Shown here: piece by piece, positions 36,191 through 49,782 of the stretch | Layout: the number at the start of each line of letters is the position of its first letter | Position numbering within the stretch: position 1 is the first letter of the stretch | Assembly (NCBI GenBank): GCA_946800325.1 | Contig: OX326956.1 | Coordinates: 73,357,087 to 73,421,086, forward strand | Direction: 5' to 3' | From: Luzula sylvatica | Taxonomy: Eukaryota > Streptophyta > Magnoliopsida > Poales > Juncaceae | DNA length: 64,000 nucleotides | Program-made: the position numbers and the translations under genes | The notes under the pieces: generated by a model | The model's input: the letters and a program-made list of their open reading frames with translations, nothing else | What the model was told of the DNA's origin: nothing | Database searches by the model: none

Positions 36191-39100
36191 TTTCCCAAAT
36201 TCGGCCGCGATGCTGCATTCCTCTCGTCGAGGCGAGCGATTTTGATATAAAGATCGTGCCATTTGGAGAAAGTATGAGAAAGTTACAATGTGATAATCTT
36301 CATATTCAATAATTCATGATGAAATTACAAAAAAAACTGTGTTTTTTGTGAATTCGGGTTCAAAATACGTAATTTACCAAATTCGGCCGCGATGCTGCAT
36401 TCCTCTCGTCGAGGCGAGCGATTTTGATATAAAGATCGTGCCATTTGGAGAAAGTATGAGAAAGTTACAATGTGATAATCTTCATATTCAATAATTCAGG
36501 ATGAAATTACCAAAAAAACTGTATTTTCTGTTAATTCGGGTTCAAAATACATAATTTCCCAAATTCGTTCGCGCTGCTGTATTCCTCTCGCCGGGGCGAG
36601 CGATTTTGATATAAAAATCCTGCCATTTGGAGAAAGATTGAGAAAACCACAATTGGACAATCTTCATATTCAATAATTCAAGAAGAAATTACAAAAAAAA
36701 CTGTGTTTTTTGTTAATTCGGGTTCAAAATAGGTAATTTCCCAAATTCGTTCGCAGTGCTGCATTCCTCTCGTCGAGGGGAGCGATTTTGATATAAAGAT
36801 CATGCCATTTGGAGAAAGTATGAGAAAGTTACAATGTGATAATCTTCATATTCAATAATTCATGATGAAATTACAAAAAAAGCTGTGTTTTTTGTTAATT
36901 CGGGTTCAAAATACGTAATTTCCCAAATTCGGCCGCGTTGCGGCATTCCTCTCGTCGAGGCGAGAGATTTTGATATAAAGATCGTGCCATTTGGAGAAAG
37001 TATGAGAAAGTTACAATGTGATAATCTTCATATTCAATAATTCAGGATGAAATTACCAAAAAAACTGTATTTTCTGTTAATTCGGGTTCAAAATACATAA
37101 TTTCCCAAATTCGTTCGCGGCGCTGCATTCCTCTCGTCGAGGCGAGCGATTTTGATATAAAGATCGTGCCATTTGGAGAAAGTATGAGAAAGTTACAATG
37201 TGATAATCTTCATATTCAATAATTCATGATGAAATTACAAAAAAAACTGTGTTTTTTGTTAATTCGTGTTCAAAATACGTAATTTCCCAAATTCGGCCAT
37301 GCTGCTGCATTCCTCTCGTCGAGGCGAGCGATTTTGATATAAAGATCGTGCCATTTGGAGAAAGTATGAGAAAGTTACAATGTGATAATCTTCATATTCA
37401 ATAATTCAGGATGAAATTACCAAAAAAACTGTATTTTCTGTTAATTCGGGTTCAAAATACATAATTTCCCAAATTCGTTCGCGCTGCTGTATTCCTCTCG
37501 CCGGGGCGAGCGATTTTGATATAAAAATCGTGCCATTTGGAGAAAGATTGAGAAATCCACAATTGGACAATCTTCATATTCAATAATTCAAGAAGAAATT
37601 ACAAAAAAAACTGTCTTTTTTTGTTAATTCGGGTTCAAAATAGGTAATTTCCCAAATTCGGCCGCGATGCTGCATTCCTCTCGTCGAGGCGAGCGATTTT
37701 GATATAAAGATCGTGCCATTTGGAGAAAGTATGAGAAAGTTACAATGTGATAATCTTCATATTCAATAATTTAGGATGAAATTACCAAAAAAACTGTATT
37801 TTCTGTTAATTCGGGTTCAAAATACATAATTTCCCAAATTCGTTCGCGCTGCTGTATTCCTCTCGCCGGGGCGAGCGATTTTGATATAAAAATCGTACCA
37901 TTTGGAGAAAGATTGAGAAATCCACAATTGGACAATCTTCATATTCAATAATTCAAGAAGAAATTACAAAAAAACTGTGTTTTTTGTTAATTCGGGTTCA
38001 AAATACGTAATTTCCCAAATTCGGCCGCGCTGCTGCATTCCTCTCGTCGAGGCGAGCGATTTTGATATAAAGATCGTGCCATTTGGAGAAAGTATGAGAA
38101 AGTTACAATGTGATAATCTTCATATTCAATAATTCAGGATGAAATTACCAAAAAAACTGTATTTTCTGTTAATTCGGGTTCAAAATACATAATTTCCCAA
38201 ATTCGTTCGCGCTGCTGTATTCCTCTCGCCGGGGCGAGCGATTTTGATATAAAAATCCTGCCATTTGGAGAAAGATTGAGAAAGCCACAATTGGACAATC
38301 TTCATATTCAATAATTCAAGAAGAAATTACAAAAAAAACTGTGTTTTTTGTTAATTCGGGTTCAAAATACGTAATTTCCCAAATTCGGCCGCGATGCTGC
38401 ATTCCTCTCGTCGAGGCGAGCGATTTTGATATAAAGATCGTGCCATTTGGAGAAAGTATGAGAAAGTTACAATGTGATAATCTTCATATTCAATAATTCA
38501 TGATGAAATTACAAAAAAAACTGTGTTTTTTGTGAATTCGGGTTCAAAATACGTAATTTACCAAATTCGGCCGCGATGCTGCATTCCTCTCGTCGAGGCG
38601 AGCGATTTTGATATAAAGATCGTGCCATTTGGAGAAAGTATGAGAAAGTTACAATGTGATAATCTTCATATTCAATAATTCAGGATGAAATTACCAAAAA
38701 AACTGTATTTTCTGTTAATTCGGGTTCAAAATACATAATTTCCCAAATTCGTTCGCGCTGCTGTATTCCTCTCGCCGGGGCGAGCGATTTTGATATAAAA
38801 ATCCTGCCATTTGGAGAAAGATTGAGAAAACCACAATTGGACAATCTTCATATTCAATAATTCAAGAAGAAATTACAAAAAAAACTGTGTTTTTTGTTAA
38901 TTCGGGTTCAAAATAGGTAATTTCCCAAATTCGTTCGCAGTGCTGCATTCCTCTCGTCGAGGGGAGCGATTTTGATATAAAGATCATGCCATTTGGAGAA
39001 AGTATGAGAAAGTTACAATGTGATAATCTTCATATTCAATAATTCATGATGAAATTACAAAAAAAGCTGTGTTTTTTGTTAATTCGGGTTCAAAATACGT

Positions 39101-40370
39101 AATTTCCCAAATTCGGCCGCGTTGCGGCATTCCTCTCGTCGAGGCGAGAGATTTTGATATAAAGATCGTGCCATTTGGAGAAAGTATGAGAAAGTTACAA
39201 TGTGATAATCTTCATATTCAATAATTCAGGATGAAATTACCAAAAAAACTGTATTTTCTGTTAATTCGGGTTCAAAATACATAATTTCCCAAATTCGTTC
39301 GCGGCGCTGCATTCCTCTCGTCGAGGCGAGCGATTTTGATATAAAGATCGTGCCATTTGGAGAAAGTATGAGAAAGTTACAATGTGATAATCTTCATATT
39401 CAATAATTCATGATGAAATTACAAAAAAAACTGTGTTTTTTGTTAATTCGTGTTCAAAATACGTAATTTCCCAAATTCGGCCATGCTGCTGCATTCCTCT
39501 CGTCGAGGCGAGCGATTTTGATATAAAGATCGTGCCATTTGGAGAAAGTATGAGAAAGTTACAATGTGATAATCTTCATATTCAATAATTCAGGATGAAA
39601 TTACCAAAAAAACTGTATTTTCTGTTAATTCGGGTTCAAAATACATAATTTCCCAAATTCGTTCGCGCTGCTGTATTCCTCTCGCCGGGGCGAGCGATTT
39701 TGATATAAAAATCGTGCCATTTGGAGAAAGATTGAGAAATCCACAATTGGACAATCTTCATATTCAATAATTCAAGAAGAAATTACAAAAAAAACTGTCT
39801 TTTTTTGTTAATTCGGGTTCAAAATAGGTAATTTCCCAAATTCGGCCGCGATGCTGCATTCCTCTCGTCGAGGCGAGCGATTTTGATATAAAGATCGTGC
39901 CATTTGGAGAAAGTATGAGAAAGTTACAATGTGATAATCTTCATATTCAATAATTTAGGATGAAATTACCAAAAAAACTGTATTTTCTGTTAATTCGGGT
40001 TCAAAATACATAATTTCCCAAATTCGTTCGCGCTGCTGTATTCCTCTCGCCGGGGCGAGCGATTTTGATATAAAAATCGTACCATTTGGAGAAAGATTGA
40101 GAAATCCACAATTGGACAATCTTCATATTCAATAATTCAAGAAGAAATTACAAAAAAACTGTGTTTTTTGTTAATTCGGGTTCAAAATACGTAATTTCCC
40201 AAATTCGGCCGCGCTGCTGCATTCCTCTCGTCGAGGCGAGCGATTTTGATATAAAGATCGTGCCATTTGGAGAAAGTATGAGAAAGTTACAATGTGATAA
40301 TCTTCATATTCAATAATTCAGGATGAAATTACCAAAAAAACTGTATTTTCTGTTAATTCGGGTTCAAAAT
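36000..40370. repeat. 12-monomer repeat (2184 bp), two copies
   Basis: Paired tcctg B monomers, three units apart, occur at 36072/36618 and again at 38256/38802. Other matches are aaaaagctgtg, the ggccgcgttgcggc end, ctgtctttttttg (37611 and 39795), aatcgtacc, and an A7 run (37969 and 40152). T7 and A7 cancel, so the unit is exactly 12 x 182. The marker set differs from the 12-monomer block at 14-24 kb. Confidence 0.8.
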
Positions 40371-43300
40371 ACATAATTTCCCAAATTCGTTCGCGGTGCT
40401 GCTTTCCTCTCGTCGAGGCGAGCGATTTTGATATAAAGATCGTGCCATTTGGAGAAAGTATGAGAAAGTTACAATGCGATAATCTTCATATTCAATAATT
40501 CATGATGAAATTACAAAAAAAACTGTGTTTTTTGTTAATTCGGGTTCAAAATACGTAATTTCCCAAATTCGGCCGCGTTGCTGCATTCCTCTCGTCGAGG
40601 CGAGCGATTTTGATATAAATATCATGCCATTTGGAGAAAGTATGAGAAAGTTACAATGTGATAATCTTCATATTCAATAATTCAGGATGAAATTACCAAA
40701 AAAACTGTATTTTTTGTTAATTCGGGTTCAAAATACATAATTTCCCAAATTCGATCACGTTGCTGTATTCCTCTCGCCGGGGCGAGCGATTTTGATATAA
40801 AAATCGTGCCATTTGGAGAAAGATTGAGAAAGCCACAATTGGACAATCTTCATATTCAATAATTCAAGAAGAAATTACAAAAAAAACTGTGTTTTTTGTT
40901 AATTCGGGTTCAAAATACGTAATTTCCCAAATTAGGCCGCGTTGCTGCATTCCTCTCGTCGAGGCAAACGATTTTCATATAAAGATCGTGCCATTTGGAG
41001 AAAGTATGAGAAAGTTACAATGTGATAATCTTCATATTCAATAATTCAGGATGAAATTACCAAAAAAACTGTATTTTCTGTTAATTCGGGTTCAAAATAC
41101 ATAATTTCCCAAATTCGTTCGCGGTGCTGCATTCCTCTCGTCGAGGCGAGCGATTTTGATATAAAGATCGTGCCATTTGGAGAAAGTATGAGAAAGTTAC
41201 AATGTGATAATCTTCATATTCAATAATTCATGATGAAATTACAAAAAAAACTGTGTTTTTTGTGAATTCGGGTTCAAAATACGTAATTTACCAAATTCGG
41301 CCGCGCTGCTGCATTCCTCTCGTCGAGGCGAGCGATTTTGATATAAAGATCGTGCCATTTGGAGAAAGTATGAGAAAGTTACAATGTGATAATCTTCACA
41401 TTCAATAATTCAGGATGAAATTACCAAAAAAACTGTATTTTCTGTTAATTCGGGTTCAAAATACATAATTTCCCAAATTCGTTCGCGCTGCTGTATTCCT
41501 CTCGCCGGGGCGAGCGATTTTGATATAAAAATCCTGCCATTTGGAGAAAGATTGAGAAATCCACAATTGGACAATCTTCATATTCAATAATTCAAGAAGA
41601 AATTACAAAAAAAACTGTGTTTTTTGTTAATTCGGGTTCAAAATACGTAATTTCCCAAATTCGGCCGCGATGCTGCATTCCTCTCGTCGAGGCGAGCGAT
41701 TTTGATATAAAGATCGTGCCATTTGGAGAAAGTATGAGAAAGTTACAATGTGATAATCTTCATATTCAATAATTCATGATGAAATTACAAAAAAAACTGT
41801 GTTTTTTGTGAATTCGGGTTCAAAATACGTAATTTACCAAATTCGGCCGCGATGCTGCATTCCTCTCGTCGAGGCGAGCGATTTTGATATAAAGATCGTG
41901 CCATTTGGAGAAAGTATGAGAAAGTTACAATGTGATAATCTTCATATTCAATAATTCAGGATGAAATTACCAAAAAAACTGTATTTTCTGTTAATTCGGG
42001 TTCAAAATACATAATTTCCCAAATTCGTTCGCGCTGCTGTATTCCTCTCGCCGGGGCGAGCGATTTTGATATAAAAATCCTGCCATTTGGAGAAAGATTG
42101 AGAAAACCACAATTGGACAATCTTCATATTCAATAATTCAAGAAGAAATTACAAAAAAAACTGTGTTTTTTGTTAATTCGGGTTCAAAATAGGTAATTTC
42201 CCAAATTCGTTCGCAGTGCTGCATTCCTCTCGTCGAGGGGAGCGATTTTGATATAAAGATCATGCCATTTGGAGAAAGTATGAGAAAGTTACAATGTGAT
42301 AATCTTCATATTCAATAATTCATGATGAAATTACAAAAAAAGCTGTGTTTTTTGTTAATTCGGGTTCAAAATACGTAATTTCCCAAATTCGGCCGCGTTG
42401 CGGCATTCCTCTCGTCGAGGCGAGAGATTTTGATATAAAGATCGTGCCATTTGGAGAAAGTATGAGAAAGTTACAATGTGATAATCTTCATATTCAATAA
42501 TTCAGGATGAAATTACCAAAAAAACTGTATTTTCTGTTAATTCGGGTTCAAAATACATAATTTCCCAAATTCGTTCGCGGCGCTGCATTCCTCTCGTCGA
42601 GGCGAGCGATTTTGATATAAAGATCGTGCCATTTGGAGAAAGTATGAGAAAGTTACAATGTGATAATCTTCATATTCAATAATTCATGATGAAATTACAA
42701 AAAAAACTGTGTTTTTTGTTAATTCGTGTTCAAAATACGTAATTTCCCAAATTCGGCCATGCTGCTGCATTCCTCTCGTCGAGGCGAGCGATTTTGATAT
42801 AAAGATCGTGCCATTTGGAGAAAGTATGAGAAAGTTACAATGTGATAATCTTCATATTCAATAATTCAGGATGAAATTACCAAAAAAACTGTATTTTCTG
42901 TTAATTCGGGTTCAAAATACATAATTTCCCAAATTCGTTCGCGCTGCTGTATTCCTCTCGCCGGGGCGAGCGATTTTGATATAAAAATCGTGCCATTTGG
43001 AGAAAGATTGAGAAATCCACAATTGGACAATCTTCATATTCAATAATTCAAGAAGAAATTACAAAAAAAACTGTCTTTTTTTGTTAATTCGGGTTCAAAA
43101 TAGGTAATTTCCCAAATTCGGCCGCGATGCTGCATTCCTCTCGTCGAGGCGAGCGATTTTGATATAAAGATCGTGCCATTTGGAGAAAGTATGAGAAAGT
43201 TACAATGTGATAATCTTCATATTCAATAATTTAGGATGAAATTACCAAAAAAACTGTATTTTCTGTTAATTCGGGTTCAAAATACATAATTTCCCAAATT

Positions 43301-45800
43301 CGTTCGCGCTGCTGTATTCCTCTCGCCGGGGCGAGCGATTTTGATATAAAAATCGTACCATTTGGAGAAAGATTGAGAAATCCACAATTGGACAATCTTC
43401 ATATTCAATAATTCAAGAAGAAATTACAAAAAAAACTGTGTTTTTTGTTAATTCGGGTTCAAAATACGTAATTTCCCAAATTCGGCCGCGCTGCTGCATT
43501 CCTCTCGTCGAGGCGAGCGATTTTGATATAAAGATCGTGCCATTTGGAGAAAGTATGAGAAAGTTACAATGTGATAATCTTCATATTCAATAATTCAGGA
43601 TGAAATTACCAAAAAAACTGTATTTTCTGTTAATTCGGGTTCAAAATACATAATTTCCCAAATTCGTTCGCGGTGCTGCTTTCCTCTCGTCGAGGCGAGC
43701 GATTTTGATATAAAGATCGTGCCATTTGGAGAAAGTATGAGAAAGTTACAATGCGATAATCTTCATATTCAATAATTCATGATGAAATTACAAAAAAAAC
43801 TGTGTTTTTTGTTAATTCGGGTTCAAAATACGTAATTTCCCAAATTCGGCCGCGTTGCTGCATTCCTCTCGTCGAGGCGAGCGATTTTGATATAAATATC
43901 ATGCCATTTGGAGAAAGTATGAGAAAGTTACAATGTGATAATCTTCATATTCAATAATTCAGGATGAAATTACCAAAAAAACTGTATTTTTTGTTAATTC
44001 GGGTTCAAAATACATAATTTCCCAAATTCGATCACGTTGCTGTATTCCTCTCGCCGGGGCGAGCGATTTTGATATAAAAATCGTGCCATTTGGAGAAAGA
44101 TTGAGAAAGCCACAATTGGACAATCTTCATATTCAATAATTCAAGAAGAAATTACAAAAAAAACTGTGTTTTTTGTTAATTCGGGTTCAAAATACGTAAT
44201 TTCCCAAATTAGGCCGCGTTGCTGCATTCCTCTCGTCGAGGCAAACGATTTTCATATAAAGATCGTGCCATTTGGAGAAAGTATGAGAAAGTTACAATGT
44301 GATAATCTTCATATTCAATAATTCAGGATGAAATTACCAAAAAAACTGTATTTTCTGTTAATTCGGGTTCAAAATACATAATTTCCCAAATTCGTTCGCG
44401 GTGCTGCATTCCTCTCGTCGAGGCGAGCGATTTTGATATAAAGATCGTGCCATTTGGAGAAAGTATGAGAAAGTTACAATGTGATAATCTTCATATTCAA
44501 TAATTCATGATGAAATTACAAAAAAAACTGTGTTTTTTGTGAATTCGGGTTCAAAATACGTAATTTACCAAATTCGGCCGCGCCGCTGCATTCCTCTCGT
44601 CGAGGCGAGCGATTTTGATATAAAGATCGTGCCATTTGGAGAAAGTATGAGAAAGTTACAATGTGATAATCTTCACATTCAATAATTCAGGATGAAATTA
44701 CCAAAAAAACTGTATTTTCTGTTAATTCGGGTTCAAAATACATAATTTCCCAAATTCGTTCGCGCTGCTGTATTCCTCTCGCCGGGGCGAGCGATTTTGA
44801 TATAAAAATCCTGCCATTTGGAGAAAGATTGAGAAATCCACAATTGGACAATCTTCATATTCAATAATTCAAGAAGAAATTACAAAAAAAACTGTGTTTT
44901 TTGTTAATTCGGGTTCAAAATACGTAATTTCCCAAATTCGGCCGCGATGCTGCATTCCTCTCGTCGAGGCGAGCGATTTTGATATAAAGATCGTGCCATT
45001 TGGAGAAAGTATGAGAAAGTTACAATGTGATAATCTTCATATTCAATAATTCATGATGAAATTACAAAAAAAACTGTGTTTTTTGTGAATTCGGGTTCAA
45101 AATACGTAATTTACCAAATTCGGCCGCGATGCTGCATTCCTCTCGTCGAGGCGAGCGATTTTGATATAAAGATCGTGCCATTTGGAGAAAGTATGAGAAA
45201 GTTACAATGTGATAATCTTCATATTCAATAATTCAGGATGAAATTACCAAAAAAACTGTATTTTCTGTTAATTCGGGTTCAAAATACATAATTTCCCAAA
45301 TTCGTTCGCGCTGCTGTATTCCTCTCGCCGGGGCGAGCGATTTTGATATAAAAATCCTGCCATTTGGAGAAAGATTGAGAAAACCACAATTGGACAATCT
45401 TCATATTCAATAATTCAAGAAGAAATTACAAAAAAAACTGTGTTTTTTGTTAATTCGGGTTCAAAATAGGTAATTTCCCAAATTCGTTCGCAGTGCTGCA
45501 TTCCTCTCGTCGACGGGAGCGATTTTGATATAAAGATCATGCCATTTGGAGGAAGTATGAGAAAGTTACAATGTGATAATCTTCATATTCAATAATTCAT
45601 GATGAAATTACAAAAAAAACTGTGTTTTTTGTTAATTCGGGTTCAAAATACGTAATTTCCCAAATTCGGCCGCGTTGCGGCATTCCTCTCGTCGAAGCGA
45701 GAGATTTTGATATAAAGATCGTGCCATTTGGAGAAAGTATGAGAAAGTTACAATGTGATAATCTTCATATTCAATTATTCAGGATGAAATTACCAAAAAA
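38040..45800. repeat. 18-monomer higher-order repeat (3276-3277 bp), over two copies
   Basis: tcctg B monomers at 38256/38802, 41532/42078 and 44809/45355 recur 3276-3277 bp apart, and ctgtctttttttg recurs at 39795 and 43071. The unit is the 12-monomer unit plus six monomers (about 40.4-41.5 kb) that carry ctttcc, ataaatatcatgcc and caaacgattttcat, markers of the 8-monomer block at 33-36 kb. Taking the second tcctg B as unit start gives copies 38773-42048 and 42049-45325. The match fades near 45800. Confidence 0.8.
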
Positions 45801-48800
45801 ACTGTATTTTCTGTTAATTCGGTTCCAAAATACATAATTTCCAAAATTCGATCGCGGTGCTGCATTCCTCTCGTCGAGGCGAGCGATTTTGATATAAAGA
45901 TCGTGCCATTTGGAGAAAGTATGAGAAAGTTACAATGTGATAATCTTCATATTCAATAATTCATGATGAAATTACAAAAAAAACTGTATTTTTTGTTAAT
46001 TCGGGTTCAAAATACGTAATTTCCCAAATTCGGCCGCGCTGCTGCATTCCTCTCGTCGAGGCGAGCGATTTTGATATAAAGATCGTGCCATTTGGAGAAA
46101 GTATGAGAAAGTTACAATGTGATAATCTTCATATTCAATAATTCAGGATGAAATTACCAAAAAAACTGTATTTTCTGTTAATTCGGGTTCAAAATACATA
46201 ATTTCCCAAATTCGTTCGCGGCGCTGCATTCCTCTCGTCGAGGCGAGCGATTTTGATATAAAAATCGTGCCATTTGGAGAAAGTATGAGAAAGTTACAAT
46301 GTGATAATCTTCATATTCAATAATTCATGATGAAATTACAAAAAAAACTGTGTTTTTTGTTAATTCGGGTTCAAAATACGTAATTTCCCAAATTCGGCCA
46401 TGCTGCTGCATTCCTCTCGTCGAGGCGAGCGATTTTGATATAAAGATCGTGCCATTTGGAGAAATTATGAGAAAGTTACAATGTGATAATCTTCATATTC
46501 AATAATTCAGGATGAAATTACCAAAAAAACTGTATTTTCTGTTAATTCGGGTTCAAAATACATAATTTCCCAAATTCGTTCGCGCTGCTGTATTCCTCTC
46601 GCCGGGGCGAGCGATTTTGATATAAAAATCGTGCCATTTGGAGAAAGATTGAGAAAGCCACAATTGGACAATCTTCATATTCAATAATTCAAGAAGAAAT
46701 TACAAAAAAAATTGTGTTTTTTTGTTAATTCGGGTTCAAAATAGGTAATTTCCCAAATTCGGCCGCGTTGCTGCATTCCTCTCGTCGAGGCGAGCGATTT
46801 TGATATAAAGATCGTGCCATTTGGAGAAAGTATGAGAAAGTTACAATGTGATAATCTTCATATTCAATAATTTAGGATGAAATTACCAAAAAAACTGTAT
46901 TTTCTGTTAATTCGGGTTCAAAATACATAATTTCCCAAATTCGTTCACGCTGCTGTATTCCTCTCGCCGGGGCGAGCTATTTTGATATAAAAATCGTGCC
47001 ATTTGGAGAAAGAATGAGAAAGCCACAATTGGACAATCTTCATATTCAATAATTCCAGAAGAAATTACAAAAAAAACTGTGTTTTTTGTTAATTCGGGTT
47101 CAAAATACGTAATTTCCCAAATTCGGCCGCGCTGCTGCATTCCTCTCGTCGAGGCGAGCGATTTTGATATAAAGATCGTGCCATTTGGAGAAAGTATGAG
47201 AAAGTTACAATGTGATAATCTTCATATTCAATAATTCAGGATGAAATTACCAAAAAAACTGTATTTTCTGTTAATTCGGGTTCAAAATACATAATTTCCC
47301 AAATTCGTTCGCGAAGCTGCTTTCCTCTCGTCGAGGCGAGCGATTTTGATATAAAGATCGTGCCATTTGGAGAAAGTATGAGAAAGTTACAATGCGATAA
47401 TCTTCATATTCAATAATTCATGATGAAATTACAAAAAAAACTGTGTTTTTTGTTAATTCGGGTTCAAAATACGTAATTTCCCAAATTCGGCCGCGCTGCT
47501 GCATTCCTCTCGTCGAGGCGAGCGATTTTGATATAAAGATCATGCCATTTGGAGAAAGTATGAGAAAGTTACAATGTGATAATCTTCATATTCAATAATT
47601 CAGGATGAAATTACCAAAAAAACTGTATTTTCTGTTAATTCGGGTTCAAAATACATAATTTCCCAAATTCGATCACGCTGCTGTATTCCTCTCGCCGGGG
47701 CGAGCGATTTTGATATAAAAATCGTGCCATTTGGAGAAAGATTGAGAAAGCCACAATTGGACAATCTTCATATTCAATAATTCATGAAGAAATTACAAAA
47801 AAAACTGTGTTTTTTGTTAATTCGGGTTCAAAATACGTAATTTCCCAAATTCGGCCGCGCTGCTGCATTCCTCTCGTCGAGGCAAGCGATTTTCATATAA
47901 AGATCGTGCCGTTTGGAGAAAGTATGAGAAAGTTACAATGTGATAATCTTCATATTCAATAATTCAGGATGAAATTACCAAAAAAACTGTATTTTCTGTT
48001 AATTCGGGTTCAAAATACATAATTTCCCAAATTCGTTCGCGGTGCTGCATTCCTCTCGTCGAGGCGAGCGATTTTGATATAAAGATCGTGCCATTTGGAG
48101 AAAGTATGAGAAAGTTACAATGTGATAATCTTCATATTCAATAATTCATGATGAAATGACAAAAAAAACTGTGTTTTTTGTGAATTCGGGTTCAAAATAC
48201 GTAATTTACCAAATTCGGCCGCGCTGCTGCATTCCTCTCGTCGAGGCGAGCGATTTTGATATAAAGATCGTGCCATTTGGAGAAAGTATGAGAAAGTTAC
48301 AATGTGATAATCTTCATATTCAATAATTCAGGATGAAATTACCAAAAAAACTGTATTTTCTGTTAATTCGGGTTCAAAATACATAATTTCCCAAATTCGT
48401 TCGCGCTGCTGTATTCCTCTCGCCGGGGCGAGCGATTTTGATATAAAAATCCTGCCATTTGGAGAAAGATTGAGAAAACCACAATTGGACAATCTTCATA
48501 TTCAATAATTCAAGAAGAAATTACAAAAAAAACTGTGTTTTTTGTTAATTCGGGTTCAAAATAGGTAATTTCCCAAATTCGTTCGCGGTGCTGCATACCT
48601 CTCGTCGAGGGGAGCGATTTTGATATAAAGATCATGCCATTTGGAGAAAGTATGAGAAAGTTACAATGTGATAATCTTCATATTCAATAATTCATGATGA
48701 AATTACAAAAAAAACTGTGTTTTTTGTTAATTCGGGTTCAAAATACGTCATTTCCCAAATTCGGCCGCGCTGCGGCATTCCTCTCGTCGAGGCGAGAGAT

Positions 48801-49150
48801 TTTGATATAAAGATCGTGCCATTTGGAGAAAGTATGAGAAAGTTACAATGTGATAATCTTCATATTCAATAATTCAGGATGAAATTACCAAAAAAACTGT
48901 ATTTTCTGTTAATTCGGGTCCAAAATACATAATTTCCCAAATTCGATCGCGGTGCTGCATTCCTCTCGTCGAGGCGAGCGATTTTGATATAAAGATCGTG
49001 CCATTTGGAGAAAGTATGAGAAAGTTACAATGTGATAATCTTCATATTCAATAATTCATGATGAAATTACAAAAAAAACTGTGTTTTTTGTTAATTCGGG
49101 TTCAAAATACGTAATTTCCCAAATTCGGCCGCGCTGCTGCATTCCCCTCG
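45800..49150. repeat. Satellite monomers between 18- and 16-monomer blocks
   Basis: Only monomers. This stretch has long-range partners downstream. The part up to about 46.3 kb matches 54.3-55.3 kb at offset 8931 (cggttccaaaatac at 45823 and 54754). The part from 47.1 kb matches 57.1-59.0 kb at offset 10023 (gcgaagctgcttt, ctgcatacctct, and acgtcattt at 48748 and 58771). The difference, 1092, is six monomers. A B monomer near 46974 has gagctatttt, recurring near 56635. Confidence 0.72.
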
Positions 49151-49770
49151 TCGAGGCGAGCGATTTTGATATAAAGATCGTGCCATTTGGAGAAAGTATG
49201 AGAAAGTTACAATGTGATAATCTTCATATTCAATAATTCAGGATGAAATTACCAAAAAAACTGTATTTTCTGTTAATTCGGGTTCAAAATACATAATTTC
49301 CCAAATTCGTTCGCGGCGCTGCATTCCTCTCGTCGAGGCGAGCGATTTTGATATAAAGATCGTGCCATTTGGAGAAAGTATGAGAAAGTTACAATGTGAT
49401 AATCTTCATATTCAATAATTCATGATGAAATTACAAAAAAAACTGTGTTTTTTGTTAATTCGGGTTCAAAATACGTAATTTCCCAAATTCGGCCGCGCTG
49501 CTGCATTCCTCTCGTCGAGGCGAGCGATTTTGATATAAAGATCGTGCCATTTGGAGAAAGTATGAGAAAGTTACAATGTGATAATCTTCATATTCAATAA
49601 TTCAGGATGAAATTACCAAAAAAACTGTATTTTCTGTTAATTCGGGTTCAAAATACATAATTTCCCAAATTCGTTCGCGGTGCTGCTTTCCTCTCGTCGA
49701 GGCGAGCGATTTTGATATAAAGATCGTGCCATTTGGAGAAAGTATGAGAAAGTTACAATGCGATAATCTT

Positions 49771-49782
49771 CATATTCATATT
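49771..49782. repeat. 6-bp tandem duplication (catatt x2)
   Basis: It reads catattcatattc where other monomers have a single catattc, making a 188-bp monomer. It is outside the A/T runs, so it is not simple homopolymer slippage. It is a clean tag for the 16-monomer unit. Confidence 0.93.

Noticed and set aside
45622..45837. Plus-strand open frame of 71 codons, also at 24869, 51635 and 54553
   Set aside because: Same reasoning: repeat-derived, spaced by HOR periods, crossing a monomer junction, with no known domain.
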